The notes under the pieces are model-generated. The model did not search any database. It saw nothing but the letters and a program-made list of their open reading frames with translations, and was not told the origin of the DNA. The position numbers were made by a program, and so were the translations under genes. A stretch of DNA of 64,000 nt from NCBI RefSeq assembly GCF_001522545.3, contig NC_031768.1, positions 88,286,431 to 88,350,430 on the forward strand, read 5' to 3'. Source of the stretch: Parus major. Taxonomy: Eukaryota; Chordata; Aves; Passeriformes; Paridae. Of the stretch, positions 36,869 through 50,800 are shown one piece after another (position 1 is the first letter of the stretch; the number at the start of each line of letters is the position of its first letter).

Positions 36869-39800
36869 GTTGGGGAAAACTCAATTGAATTTTCCTGTCC
36901 AGTCTGAAAGCCTCCACCAACCATTTTCTTCTGACTCCTTGAGTGTTCACTCCTGTGCAATGCCATGCAGCACCTTGGCTTGAAGCTGTCCCGTACACCC
37001 CCTGGACTACACACTGGGACTTCCATCCAGGTCTGCAGTTCTCCAGTTTCTCTGAAAGCCAAATAAATTTGGGTTTTATTCTTTTCTCATCCTCTGTTGC
37101 TACTTGTGTCCTGGATCAGATGGAGCTCCTCAGACTTGTAGTGATGGTTATTCTCCTTACACCACTTGTGGGAATGCAGGGATGAGCACAGAGTGTCTGG
37201 CTCTGACACTGACAGATCTCATACTGCTCCCTGGGAGTTGCTCAAATGCTACAAAGATGAACCATATGGGCAGCCCCAGCACTTGAGGCCATTAATAGGA
37301 ATTTTTAAGCAACTGTGATTGATGAGGCAGCTCTTACAAGTCTGAGATCAATGAAAATGCAACTTGATCTTTTGAACCCAACTCCTTAATTTTTTTGTTC
37401 CTTTTTCTGCAGAGAATCCCATAAAACCATTTCTATGCAGACAAAAGCTGTCTGGGACACTTCATGTGGATTTGTCATGCATTTTCCTTTTTCTTCCCCC
37501 TCCACCCTGTTTGCAGTTTCATATGCAGTTTGTTTTTGAGTCATTCTCCAAGATTTGTACAGCTCAAGGTCAGCTTTTTCTATAATTGTAAATGGGCATT
37601 TTCTTGAGGGTGTTTTTGGAGACTTGTTATTTTTCTTTGTTTTCAATTTAGATAATTTACCCCTCATTATAATCTGAACACCAGGGAGAAAATAGTGGTA
37701 AGGAAAAAGAAAAGCAAAAGTCATTGAGGAGAGAGGAAAGGCTGAGCAACCATCAGGAGAAAGCAGGGAGCCCAAGCAAAGAACAAGAGACCATGTCTAA
37801 TGAGTCTTGAGTTACCCAATATTGATGTTTTTCCTTCAGGATCGGTTGACATAAATTGACAGTAACTAAAACAGCTCCATCTTCCAACATTTGCTATCAG
37901 ACTATTGACCAACAGAGCAGATTTTCCCAGTAACTTTGGATTGAGACAATCCTCAGCCAAGATGCCAATAGTCTTCTACCTGGTGCTCATGGAAACGAAA
38001 GCCTCTAAGAGGCAGCAGGTCACTTGGAACTTGAGGAGAATGAGCCTTGAAAGGCAGAGGGAAGGGGAAGCTTCTTAAAAATCCAGACAGGGAATTAGAG
38101 GGAGCCTGAAGAGTAGGAGCAGAGAGAGAGGGCAACATGGGGAGCTGTATTTAGCTAAGGTCACAACTTGGAGGCGCACAACAGGGTCCAGAGTGCAGGA
38201 GGGAAGAGGCTAAAACCAGCACAGTGACATGGGTGAGTTTGATGAAGCATAAAGAATCATGATGCAAGAAGAAACTTGTCCAGAATGAAGATGTGAATGG
38301 CAAAGAGCTGCAGAGGAGGTGAGGTGTGCACATCATTAAGGAAAATTGTGAGAAAGGTGAGGGAAGAGTCTTGGAGGGGTTGGGGCTGCTTCTCTGCTCT
38401 TGATCACCATTGTCAAGGAGCAAGAAACTTGACAGAGCACACAATCAACATGGAAAAAGAGTCACTGAGGGCATTGATGGGGTTGGGAGCATCCAGTTCT
38501 TCCTCACCTTTCAAAAGCACAAGGAAAATTGAAGATGTTCCCAGAACCCAGCAACACAACTTGGCTCTAGACAGCTGGTAATGAAAATAACCTGGGAACT
38601 TACTATGTGACAAAAATTCCAATACCCTCTATCTCTCTTTTGCTAGGGAAAGAGTCAAACCTATCCTCCGAACAACACCTGGGGTTCTTCCTAACATTAT
38701 TAGGTCTCCAAAACTAATCCCTGCTGTATATGATCCTTGGCAGGCAGAGGGATGGGTGGTTACAGCTGCAAGTTAGGAATGACTGATCCAGACCCCTCCT
38801 CTGGAGCTTGCACCCACTTCCTGGGAGAAGGATAAGCAACTGCTAAGGAATGGGAAGTACTTGTGCCCTCTCCAGATCTCAAGCATCCTGATGTGTTCAA
38901 GCACTTTTATAGATTCTAGCAGTGGGCACAGATCCATCTGCAGCTGTGTGCAACACAGTTTGTATCTTCAAATGAGCTCGTTGATGGTGTCAGAATGTGG
39001 GTGACTTCCAGGGTCTTCTAGAGCACCCTTATCTCTGGCTTCCCCTCCATATTTTACAATGTGGTATCCCCAGAGATGCACTCACACTAGATGAGTTCTT
39101 CCACTAAAACCTTAATTGTTGCAAAATTCAGTGCTGCCTCAACAGAAACATTACACTCATTTATCTGATGGTAGTGACTCAGACATGCTTCAAGGTCGGG
39201 AGTGTGCCAGTAGCAACGCTACAAACCTGAGTGGTTTGGGCTTCACAGTCTTTTCTTTGTAACTAATCCCCGTGATTAACATTTTCCTTAGAAGCTGTCA
39301 GTGGGGCAGCAAGGAACAGCAGCCTGGCAGCATTAGAAACTGGAGCTGGGTCCCCAGAGAGCAGATGTAGGCTGACAAGGACAGGGCCAGCTTCTCACAC
39401 CCACACAGGGCTCTGGCCACACAGCTGGGCATCACATCCAACTCGGAGCGACAGCTTGGAGAAGTGAACAGCGAGCTCAGTTGCCACTTCTTCCTCGGAT
39501 TCTGCCTGTGATTACTGAGGCTGCCAAAAGCCACAAGAAGGCAGCAAGATGCCCTCCCTGCATGCTGGCAGGGCTGTCTCCTATGAGCACCTAGAGAAGC
39601 CCCCACTTCTCTAGGTCAGCTGCAGCACAGGGCTGAGCTTTACCAGGAGACCCAAAACAGCCGCCCATTGACCTGTCTCACCTCCCCTTGCAGACAGCTC
39701 CTCAGCTGGGCACTACCTGAACTCAGGTGAGTGTTTCCTTCATTGGAACAACAACAGTGTCTTCCACAGTCTCTGGAACAACTCACATTTACCCTTTCTC

Positions 39801-42800
39801 CATCAGAAGCATCAGGGAATGTCTAAATGTTTGCTGGGAATTTCCTTTCAGTCTTGCTCCCTCTGAATCCCTGTTTATTTCTTTCATTTCTATCTTCATT
39901 CCACTTTTAAAACTTCCTTGAAAATGACACTGACTCTCCTACTTATAGCCACTGCTCTGGAGCTCAGTCAGCCTTGTTGATCCCAGCTGCAAGTGACAAC
40001 ATTTCTCACTCTTTTATATATCAGCTTAACAGCCTGATAACCACTGGGCAGGAGAGGATATTCCTGGCACTCTGAGCATACTGTGCAAAGCTTGTAGTGT
40101 GGCACCAGCTCTATTTTTCTGTCTCTGGCTCCTGAGCTGTTGCCTTCTGACTGCTTGAAAATTACTTACGAGGTTCATATGGTCCAAATCAGGTGAATGG
40201 CCAAACACTCATGATGCTGTGTGTTACTTAAAGGATTTTAGGCAGAATTTTAATATTTCAATGTATGCCTGCAAACTCCTGAGATTTCTTAGGAAACAAA
40301 ATGCAAGTTTTGCAAACTACAGAAATGTTTCATCAGCTGAGGCTCCGAACCCTACTTCCAAACTCATTTAATATCTTTTGTAGCACACTGTGGTCCGTAC
40401 AGGTATAAAGCAATGTTTTTACAAAAACGTTGTTCAGTTCTCAAAGGCATTTCTCCATTTTCATGTGCTAGTTTAAGGCTAGAATTGTTCTTCAGCCAGT
40501 GAACATTTTTCACTAGGTGTTCCTTTAAAACACATGCTAAGCATCTAAGACGTTGCCATTATCTTGGGTTGCAGAAGATGTTATGTGTACGAAAATATAG
40601 ATTTTGAGCTCTGCTTAGCAGAGTTATCTCTTTTGCCAGTAGTTCTTTTCCAATCCATCTGAAGAGCTTCTCCCCAGCCACTGTCCCTTCTCTTACCCTA
40701 CCCACATCAGCAGTACTGGTCCTTCCCTCCTGCTCCACCAGCTCTGCTCCTCTTCACCAAAGCAATGCTCAGGCACGTTCCAGAGCATATTTGGTGACGT
40801 GAGCTGCTGAAGAATGGCAAATGCTGCTCCTGGTGTGCAAACTGCTACTGCAATCAACAACACTTTCTCAGAGCTGCTGCTAAGTGTGTAGCTGAGACTC
40901 AAAAAACTTAGGGCAAAAGCCTTGGCTTCTCTAGTCTCCATTACCCTAGACTACTCAACTGTGCATCATTTTTGGGAGCTGTATTTTTTGTCTTGAAAAT
41001 CATTCTAGCAACCCAGAGTTTCCGGGGTAAAAAAAAATAATTTACTCTTCTCTAGGTCTTCATTCTTTGAGTCCCCAGCACTCCCAAAGGGAATGCCTTT
41101 TCAAAATGCCTTTAACACTTGGACTGTCCTTTTCAAATTTTAGCAAAGGTTGGAGGGTTTGCCAGTGGTTTTGCTTTCCCAGCATGAGCCAAACGTGCCT
41201 GCCAGATTTCTCAAGAGGGGATGTAAGATTTTCCAATTTCTAAATAGGCCAATGAAGCATTAAAATATCAAAATGTAAAATAAATGTGTTTTATGAAAGG
41301 ATTCTCTGTTGTCAAGGAAGGAGGGCTGGCTAACACCTGAGGGTGCCGGGAACTTCTCTGCTCTGTGACCCGAGGCCTGCGGGAAATGACCTTTACCAGC
41401 CTGGAGGCACAGGAATGAGGTGGAGCCAAACTTCCCCTCCACGTGTTGTGGGCAGCTTAATGGAAAAACCTGTAAATATTGCAGAATGTCGCTAAGTGTT
41501 ACTAGTATCACTGTGCCTTTAGGTAGGGGCATGTGCTGTGCATTTTATCCTCCGTAACTCGCTTTTCGTAACAGTTAACCACTGTCAGACAAGGAAAGAA
41601 AAGTCAGAGGTTTCATGCTTACAGGAAGTATATGGTGTTGATGGATTTGCATAGTATTTAGAGGAGCTAGAGTTACATGGCAGTGACGCAGTTCTACAGC
41701 ACTTGCTAATTCCCTCTTCTCACTAAATACTTCCTCCTGCCTCCCACCTTTGGCCCTTTGGACCTACCCACCCTGTTATGTGTCTCTCTCTCTGGGCTGT
41801 GTCTGGAGTTACCAAACAGCTGCATCAGGTATGGTCATCCAGATTCTCTGGGTGGGAACCCCAGACATTTGTCTTTTGACACGTCTTTCCATTTTCCTTT
41901 CCATATCCACCCTTTGCTCTCCATTCTTGCATCTATCTCAGCAACTGCAGCAAACCAGGTCTTAAAATCCCACCTGACTGTCTAGCAAAGCAGAGCACAG
42001 TGTTCCCAGGAGAGTTTGTGCAGTGGTGATCTCTACATCAGACATGATTTATATTTGTCATATTTCTATCCAGAGTTCAAGTTTCACACAGATATTGCCC
42101 CATCCTTACACACACGTGGCAGCTTCTTACTCTGCAAAGTGCCTGGCAGAAGCAGTGCAGCTGTTGTACCATCTTCACCTCTGATTCTGGCAAAGGGGCA
42201 AAAGCCTCTCATGAACCATCCAACAGTTTTGCAAGGGTGACCCTGGAAAACTCCCTGGAAATGCCCTTTCCTCTTTCCACCTTGAGAGCTGGTTTCAATT
42301 GCTCTCCTTTTGTGGCAAATGGGGGTAGAGGTGGTGACATCAAGCCCTTCTTGGCAGCTCCCTTTTCACAAGGAAGCATGCATTCAATTAGAGGATTTTA
42401 ATTAAAATACTTTTCTGTAGCATCCTGTTTCCAGGCCCTGCTGTAAATTTAACTTGACGTTCTCTCATTTAACAGGTGGGTGAGATTATTGTGAGAGCTG
42501 CCAGATGGAAGAAAGCAGAAACAGGGCTGGCTGTTGAGATAGAAGAATGAGGAGAGGAAGAGAGAGAGAGAGCAAAAGAAAGGAGTGGGACAGAAATCTG
42601 CTGCATATCTGTCAATATTTACTATGCAACATGCGATCCTGTTCTGTGATGGTTCTTCACTGCCATATGCGCGTGACTTCTTAAATGCCTTTTGAAGGAT
42701 AAAAGCAGCAAACGTGGGATCAACACAGTTGCATTTGATTTCCTTTCCTTTTGGATCAGAGAAGTTCAGGAACAACCAATGAATGGCAATTGATGCAATA

Positions 42801-44018
42801 TTCAAAATACCCTCACGGCTATCCCAAAAAAAAGAGAAAAGAAACCCCACCCTTTGAGCTGGCAGCTGAGGAGCAGAGTGAGAGCTTGTGGGGCTGCAGT
42901 GGCAGCCCTGGGAATGGGCAGTTTCCTGGAGGTCCCTTCTGCCACTGCAGCTGTGTTACCACCAGCTTCCAGATGCAACAGGTTAAAGGATATGGGAGAG
43001 GTTGTTTTCAAGAGGTTAAAACTCAGCAGGAGCAAGGATGAGCAATGTGGAAACCTGCTTCAGTTGGGAATCTCAGAGGTAAAAACGATGAGGATAATGG
43101 GTGGCCTGGAAGAAAAATGAAAGGGCCCAAAGGGAGAGGAAAAAAAGGGTTAAGACAGTTCTGGAAGGAGGGAATGGGAGGGAAGAACCGCTCAGAGATT
43201 CTGAGGATAGGGAGAAGACTGAGAAAGCCACAGAGGTAAATAGGGATGAAGAGGAACAAGGACCCTCAAACTCTCATTTTCCCCTTAGAAAGCAACAAAA
43301 CCTATGGAACCTAAAGACCAAACCTGAAGCTAATGTGGGTGGGTAAGAGCACTGTTGTCCCTCCATGGTGCTGTGTTGGGCTGTAGTACTCCAACCCACC
43401 CACCACACAGCATGTGCTGCCAGGGGTGAGACCTCCGTGACAATGCAGGGTGGAGGCTGCCACAATGCACACATTGTCACATGCTGTGGTGCCAGCAAAG
43501 AGGGTGTTATTTATTCTCAAAAGCCTTGCTCACTGCTGTCAGAAGCCAGAGCACTGCTGCAACTAGTCTTGTGTTTGCATTGTTGGCCTGAAACAGCTGT
43601 TTTCAAGAGAGAGTTTTGAAGTAGAAGGCTTAGCAGATAAGGTGCTACTGGGGAAAGTGCCTGGCAAACTCTTTCCCTTTCCATTTGGTACAGATTGGTT
43701 TAGGCACCTGCTTCAGAGGCCTGGAGCTTTCAAAGCTATTGATTCCTTCTTTAGGTTTGCTGTTCTAACTCCAGAGGCCTGCTGAGTAAATCCGCTGTCT
43801 GAATGATTTGGTTGCAGAATGATAAACCCAGAATTGTTCAAGTAAGCACTGAGAGTCCTCATGATTTCCTCACAAAGAATAGAATTTCAGACACAGCTAT
43901 GGTCAGGCTTTGCCTCCATTTAGCAAACTGAAATATTTCAATATACACCAAAACTGAAACATATGGTTTTAATTCTCCAAATGGGAAAAATCCTGTACAA
44001 AACAAGCTCCCAAAAAAG

Positions 44019-44022
<4 letters not shown>

Positions 44023-44061
<39 letters not shown>
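44023..44061. repeat. (AG)n microsatellite, about 19 units
   Basis: A pure AG dinucleotide run of about 39 bp. Its uninterrupted length makes it likely to be polymorphic. It translates to an alternating Arg/Glu string on the plus strand, a spurious open frame. Confidence 0.95.
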
Positions 44062-44065
<4 letters not shown>

Positions 44066-45722
44066 CCAACAGTTTCAGAGGAAAGTTCCTTACCAATGAT
44101 TGTAGACATTTGTACAAGTTAAAGCTTACATCAGAAAAATATCACACAAAATCAAGTGCTTAGGCCAGAAAACATACTTATATCAGTCACTTCATAATCA
44201 CTCTCTAAAAAGGGATGTTAATTTTTTCCAACAGGATTTGCTCTCCATATTATGATACCAGTGGTATTTAATTGCATCAGTATCCTTTAATTCCTTACCA
44301 GCCATGTCTCCTATGTGTCTTTGTATAATTTTCCCTGGGACTGATGCCAGGTTAATGTGCCTGTGTTTGCTTGAGCAATCCCATTTATCCCCCTGAACAT
44401 AGAAACAAGAACAAGCTTTTTTTCCCAGTTATCTGGAGCTGTCTCACTCTTCCAGGACCCATGAAATAAGAGGAATAGCTCAGAACATTCTTCAGCAAGT
44501 ATTTTTTAAGCTCTTTGATAAAAAGTACCTGGTCTGTGGACCTGAAAATGTTTAATTTTAGTAATTGTTCAGAACCTTCTCAAGTTACTCTTGGGAGTAT
44601 TTTCACAGATTGACAGGGAAGAAGGGCCCACCAGGCTGTCTGCTGAGACCTCTTGTGAATCACTGACCTGTGGTGCACATGTTGTATACATCATTTCACA
44701 TTCAGTTCCAAGGCCAAAGCCTGAACAAAGCCAAGGACAGGGCATGGCAGAACCTTCTGACAAGCCCTGTGCCCACACCCCAACAGGAGCAGGGAAGCCT
44801 CCCTGAACACAAGTGACAGCCCTGCAAACAAAGTGTGCCCTGTGCTGCAGAGGGTGGAACCACCTCCCAGACTGTGCCAGTGTGAGCTTGGGGAGCCCCA
44901 TTTGCACCTCGAGTATTCCAGGGACTGTGACCCTGGACAAAGGGGGCACAGGGATCACCCCCAGGCACCTGCAGCAGAAGTGCTTTGGAGCAAAGGCCAG
45001 CTCCTATTCAAAGAGCTGCTTTTTATTTTCTGTGGTTTCATGGCCCTCAGGAAAAAGCAGAGCAGGAAGGCAAATGTTACTTCTTACCCCAAAAGCTTGA
45101 AAGCACACTAGAATATGTCTGGTCAGCAGAACACCAGAGAGAAACACCATTCTGATACCTGCAGGGAACTAGGAAAAATCCAGATGAACTGAATTTGCTT
45201 TCAGCTCTTGCTCATTTACAGAGTTACACAGAACTGAGGGTATTTGCAGCTACTGAGGGCAAAGGGAGGTAAGTTTTTTACTGAGAAGTTCAATGCAAGT
45301 GACTTTCTCTGAGCTCTTGATTTACAAACAGTGGGCCCTCATCCTGGAAACTAAATGGGCATTTTGCAAGTTTCAAAATTTTCCCATGGCTCTATCCTTT
45401 CCTAACCCCCCAAGCAAATGAATCCTCCAAAACTTTCAAATTTTCCCAGATTCACAAGATTTGTGAAGAGTATGATTCAGGAAGTTCAAAAAACTTTGTT
45501 GTTTAATTTAGGTAGCTTCTGTCTCACACCTTCCTTTGCTACAGACTGCGAACTTTTTACTCCATCCATAATATCATACTTTATTTTGTCTGTATAGCAG
45601 GAATAAAATGTGCACTGAACACTTCAGACTTTACAGTTTTTCTGTTAAAGAGACCCACATTAAAGCAAGGCTTTGTCGAGGGACTATTAGGTATTGGTTT
45701 CTTAATTAGCTTTTACTATTCA

Positions 45723-45824
45723 GTTGTTGTTGTTGTTATTGTCATTTCTGTTGTTATTATTATTATTGTTATTTTTGTTATTACTGTTATTACTGTTAAT
45801 ACTATTACTGTATTTATTTATTAA
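45723..45824. repeat. Imperfect ATT/GTT trinucleotide tract
   Basis: GTT repeats grade into ATT and then into TTATTACTG units over about 100 bp. It is an old, interrupted microsatellite. Confidence 0.85.
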
Positions 45825-47177
45825 CATTGTCCTTTAGGTTACTTAGCTCTTGTCCAGCACAAGAATTGGTACTGAACTATCTCATCCCGGATGCAGGGCA
45901 CTGCATGTAAAGAAATTAGCACATATTATTTTTAGACACTCTTAGAAGTTTTGTCATTGGTAACATGAGAAGTCCAGCAAATACTCTCCACGTTCTCCTA
46001 GGCCAGATGGCTGTCATTCCCCATCCTTAGTGAAACCAGCTGACCTTTATCCCACACGCATTCAAATTTTGTGACTCTGGAACAGTGACTCTAGAGCACA
46101 GCACAGCCCCTCTCTGCTGCCATCCCTGCTGGACAAGTCATGGCTGTGAATTTCAGTGATCTTCTTGGTTATCATGAGCAGGTGGGATAGAGAAACTTTG
46201 GTTCATACACACAGAGGCATCTCAGAGCTTGGACCCCATCAAATGGTTTGGGAAAGGTGCCTCAATGTCTCTGCTCTTGCACTTTGCTACAGTAGAATGT
46301 ACAGTGACCTCAGGTCATCCACAGTCACCATGGTCTGACTTGATGCTCACCCATCTCTTTTGAAGGCAGAGATCTGTCTGTGGACAAAGCTCAAAGGGAA
46401 GATTTCTTGTATCTTTGTAGGTAAAAATGTGAGCTAAAGTTGTTTTTTGAAGTTTTTGTGAATACAAGTTACATTTCTGATGTTGTTGCTGTAGTAACAT
46501 TACCTACAGGATTAGTTAGTCCAGATGCTGCCGAGTTTTAAACATTTGGACTCTGTTTAGTGCCACAGACCACTGCTCAGACCTCCTCATCTCCCACAGT
46601 CTTGTTTTTTTCTGAGAAAAAAAAAAAAGGATAAAGTGATTTAGGAAGAGTTAATACCCCCGAACAGATGCACCAGCAAGAGATGTGACAAAATGTCAAC
46701 TGGAATGTGCCTGAGGGCTTGGAATTTGGCCATGGAAGCAGCAGATGAGTCCCCAGGATGGCATGTCCCCCAGAGGCCCGGCATGCTTTGGTGACAGCTG
46801 TGATTTTTATGACCCGGCTTCGATGACAGTTTGGGAGGGGTCAGCTCTGCTCTTTTCTGACAAGAATTCAGTTTGTCATCAGATTCTAAAATCCCTGTGA
46901 TTTATGGTATCAGCCACAGCTAGCATTTTGCTGAGATGCAGGTCCTCTCCCCGCTCCCCACAGACTGGGAGGTTAAGGTGCAAACCCTGATGTTCAAATT
47001 AAACTAATCCTGAGGAAAAAGGAAGTGGTAGGTCATGAAGTGACAGGAGACACTGAAAAGCCAGCTCCTAAAATCTGACATTAAGAGCACATCATCTGAA
47101 AACAGGCAGCTCTTCCACCTCCATCTGAGCACCATTCCATTCCATTCAGCTCCACATTCCACAGCCTGCCAGACACC

Positions 47178-47825
47178 TTGGTACCATATTGCCTTGTATT
47201 TGCCAGTGACACAGCAGCTTCCCAGAAAGGTGATCTGCTTGGATCAAAAACGATTAGGTGTCAAATGCCTCCAGCCACACAGGGGAAGGGCCATGTCAGC
47301 ACAGCACTCCTCAGCTTCTCAGCTCCCACTCGCTGTGACCATGGTGTGCATTTCCATGGTCACTTAGCACCCAGCAGGGGACCCACGTGGCAATTGCAGT
47401 CAGTCATTAAGGACACAGGTAGTTTCTGTTTTCCTCCTGGGTTTTCTGAACACTACATTTTTATTTTTTTTTTCTCTTTTTCCACAGGCCTGGTAAGACC
47501 CAGTAGCACAAACAGCTCTCCTGCAAGCCAAAAGGACAACTCCTACCTCCACCACCATTTCATTCACATCTTAAAGGAAGATGCTAGAGAAAAAGGAGAA
47601 CAAGGCAGGTCCATTCTGATGACTCTCTCAGCTCCCCCTCAAAGGGAGGCTGCTTCCTCCAAACATCCTTTTCTCACTCTTTGCTTACCTTACAGGTACA
47701 GCTGGGTGTCAGCCAGAGGCATTGACTTCTTCCTGCTGGAAAACCCAGTTCCATTGAGGCTTCCTAGCAGCTGGAAGATCCAAAGGGGTGGGATATTCTT
47801 TGTGGAAGTGAGCAGAGGAAGCTGA
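47178..47825 (+). other. Unassigned open frame with a strong splice acceptor inside
   Basis: This is the longest open frame outside TBX15 (215 codons from the ATG at 47178, stop at 47823-47825). At about residue 103 the frame crosses a strong pyrimidine tract ending TTTTTCCACAG (acceptor AG at 47486-47487). The frame then continues GLVRPSSTNSSPASQKDNSY and LHHHFIHILKEDAREKGEQG. CAG|GTACAG at 47693-47701 could be a donor, giving an exon of about 208 nt. I do not recognise the sequence, and no partner exon, start context or 3' end was identified. The segment before the acceptor translates to low-complexity sequence and is probably not coding. Confidence 0.2.
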
Positions 47826-50800
47826 GAGAGACCATTCAAATATCTGAAACAAGAAGGAAGGACTTGCTGTGAAGCAGCCTCCCTGCAAGGGTGAGAAACA
47901 CTGGCCTCAGGCTAACACAGCTGTGATCACAGAATTATTTTAAAGTCCTAAAATGGGTACAAGGAGACACGGGTACATCCCCACATAAATGAATGATGGT
48001 CTGCTCCAGTAATTCTCATGAACTCTGCTATAAATGTGGCTGCATAGCCCTGGGACAGAGGATGGAAACTTCAGGGATTGCTTTTTGTGGAGATGACAGC
48101 AAATCATTCTAAAGCACTGGGTACCCTGTAGCCAAAATGCATGTGCTCCGTGGGATCAAGAGGCAGGAATTCTCAGCATGAAATCTGACAGTCTTCTAGC
48201 AAAATAGATGTATTTTCTACTTGGATGCACCACCATTCTTGCTTGGAATCCTCCTGCTCTTGAGTCCTGCATGTTTTCCTCCCTCTTTCCTCCTTACGTT
48301 CTGCCACATGGCATTATTAGCAGTCCAATTAGACATTCCTTCCATTTCCAGTTCTTTGCATGTTTTTGAAGGCAGAGTCTTACTAACTTTCCAGTGGACC
48401 ATTGGATTATTATGAAAGATGCCATTTTCTATGTAAATTTTGAATGAAGTGAGTAAAAGCTAAAGAGACAAAAATTATGTATTTAACTCTATCAAGCACA
48501 ACTCAAAGGAATGCCAGGCTCAAAATTCTCATTGAAAGTTATCTGATTGTGGGGTTTTACAGGGTAGATCCAGTCATTTCTACACAACTGACTGAAGGGA
48601 TTTTACATTAGTATTCCCACAAAATTTGCTTGAGATGTTTGGCAAGTTTCTCTTCACCCAGACAGGGGAGAAAATATAAATATTCCCAAAAGTAAGAGAA
48701 GCAATTCAAATCAATCAAGTAATTATTCACCAAAATGAAAGTGCCTGGGAGAATCACAGTGGAGCAATGGCTAGAGGAAATTAAACTCAGATCCTTGCCC
48801 ACAAAAGATTCAGGGGACACAGAGGGTCCCAAGAGGTCTGCCACAACTCCTGTGGCCTTGCAAAAAAAGATGAACTGGCCCTTGTTGTGGAAACATTCCA
48901 GTTCCCCTTCTTTTTTATAAAACAGCTACAGTTTTGATCTCTGGAAAAACATTCATCTCAGTAAGAAATGTCAGGCAGAAGTTAATCAGGATGTCTCAAT
49001 ACTTCTAGTGCAGTGGCAAACTGTATTTTGTCATCCATTCAATAGCATGAAAAATACTTTGAAATATCAGACTTTTCTGGTGAATGGGTGCTAAAGATCC
49101 CAGCTGTGTTTATTAAGAGGAAGTTTTTTCTCCATTTGCCATCACAGGGCTCTAGTAGTCCTGTTAGAGCACTTTGCACAGCTAGCTCTGTGTGAGAGAT
49201 GCATATGAATGGCAGTGGAAATCTATTCCAGAGGGACAGTTCTGTTTCCTTTGTGGCTATTTTGGTTTATGTTCCAGTTGTCATCCTAATATGCAACTGC
49301 CTAATCAGATAGCAAATGCTCCCTGGAGGATGTTGCATACAGTTTGGGGACAGCACTGAGACAGGATAGGCCAGTGCCACATGACATAGAAGAATACATT
49401 TTTTATTAATAGTCTTTTTCCCCTGGATTTCAAGCAGCTGAGTTCAGTAGGCACAATTCTCCTGTTTTCTCAGTTAGGAAGACAGCAATGCTGAGGCACA
49501 GGCTTTGGGAGAGGAGTGGTCCAAAAATTGCAGGGAAAATAAATGACCAAGACCAATTAACTGTAATTTCTAACACAATCAGAAAGAGAAAAATACTGTT
49601 CCGAGGGCCCAAAAGACTCCCAAGCTCTACAGCCATTTGTATAAGGAACCAGAATTTCAGTACCATCTTGGACTCCACAGCACTTCACAGATTTTTTTTT
49701 CTTTGCCTGAGAAATGTTTTCCAGATTTCCTCTGTTTCTGGTTCTTGCCAGTGATACAAATACCACAAGAACAGACAATCTCAAAAGTGTTCTGGCAAAC
49801 AATTCAGGTGCTGGCAAAGACTCCAATGTGCATTGGCTACATTAGGTTTTTATAATGTGTCAGCTAGTCCCTGATAGCTACCATGTGGTGATAACGATCA
49901 TTCAGTCCAAGCCCTAAACGAGATGGAGCGTGTGTAAAGTGCGAATCCATCTCTGCAACCACGCTCTCGTTTCTACACTTGATATATTTCCTGGGAAAGG
50001 AGTCAATCCAGAGTCCTGGGCCGTTACCACTGAGAAAGGACCTGCTCTTCCCAGCCTTATATTTATGGGTTCATCACCACTATTTGTCGCCACTATGTCT
50101 TCACCTTTTTATTTTTCCCAGCTTACTGATGCAGAGGTTGTGGACAGCCTAACACAACTCATATCTCTCTCTAAAGCAGGTAGTGGTCCCAGCAACTGCT
50201 TTAGAGAAAATTGATTGTGTCGGAGCATATGAGCCACTGCCGGGATGATGAACATCCCTGAAGTCAAGGTTTGCACGCAAGTGCCGATATTTTGGCACTG
50301 CACATCAGGCATAATTTAATACTGGGAACCCAGAAGTGTCTGACTGGGCTTCAGAGAGAACCTAACCACTCTGTTCAGCATGTCAAATTAACTACCCAGT
50401 AGTGAGCTACCCCAGCTAAATGATCACCAGTTGGCCAGATGCCACACCACAAAGCTCCCCATACAACCGTCTCAAAAAATGGAAACTTGTTATTCTGGAG
50501 CTGCCCAGTGAATACCCGTTCTGTCAAGGCTGGAGGGAAATATTTGGGGCAGGCAGGCTGAGAAAACAGAGAGGTGTTAGGTGTCAGAATTGATTTAAAT
50601 GGGCTGCAGCTTTGTACGGGAGCAGTGGAGCTCAGCAGCCGGAGGATGGGAGGTAGTCAGGGTGGGGGGCTCAGGGGCAGAAGGAAACGGGCTAGATATA
50701 AGATTCAGATGCTTGAGATGGTCCTTTGGAACCAAAGACAGGGTAATGTCTGTTCCCACTTGGCTTCCTAATCTTCACCAGCACTCAGAGGTAGCAATTG

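Larger units (their letters stand above)
36249..47177. other. Intergenic DNA, no gene seen
   Basis: The interval contains three AATTCAGAATAAT-type direct repeats (36825-36868), purine-rich stretches near 38.0-38.1, 42.53-42.59 and 43.08-43.26 kb, an (AG)n microsatellite (44023) and an ATT/GTT tract (45723). The remaining DNA has only short open frames with no recognisable domains. A CpG-containing block at 41460-41600 looks unique and may be conserved, but I cannot test this. Confidence 0.65.

Noticed and set aside
43963..44163. Open frame with an Arg/Glu alternating string
   Set aside because: It is created by the (AG)n microsatellite and has no other coding signal.
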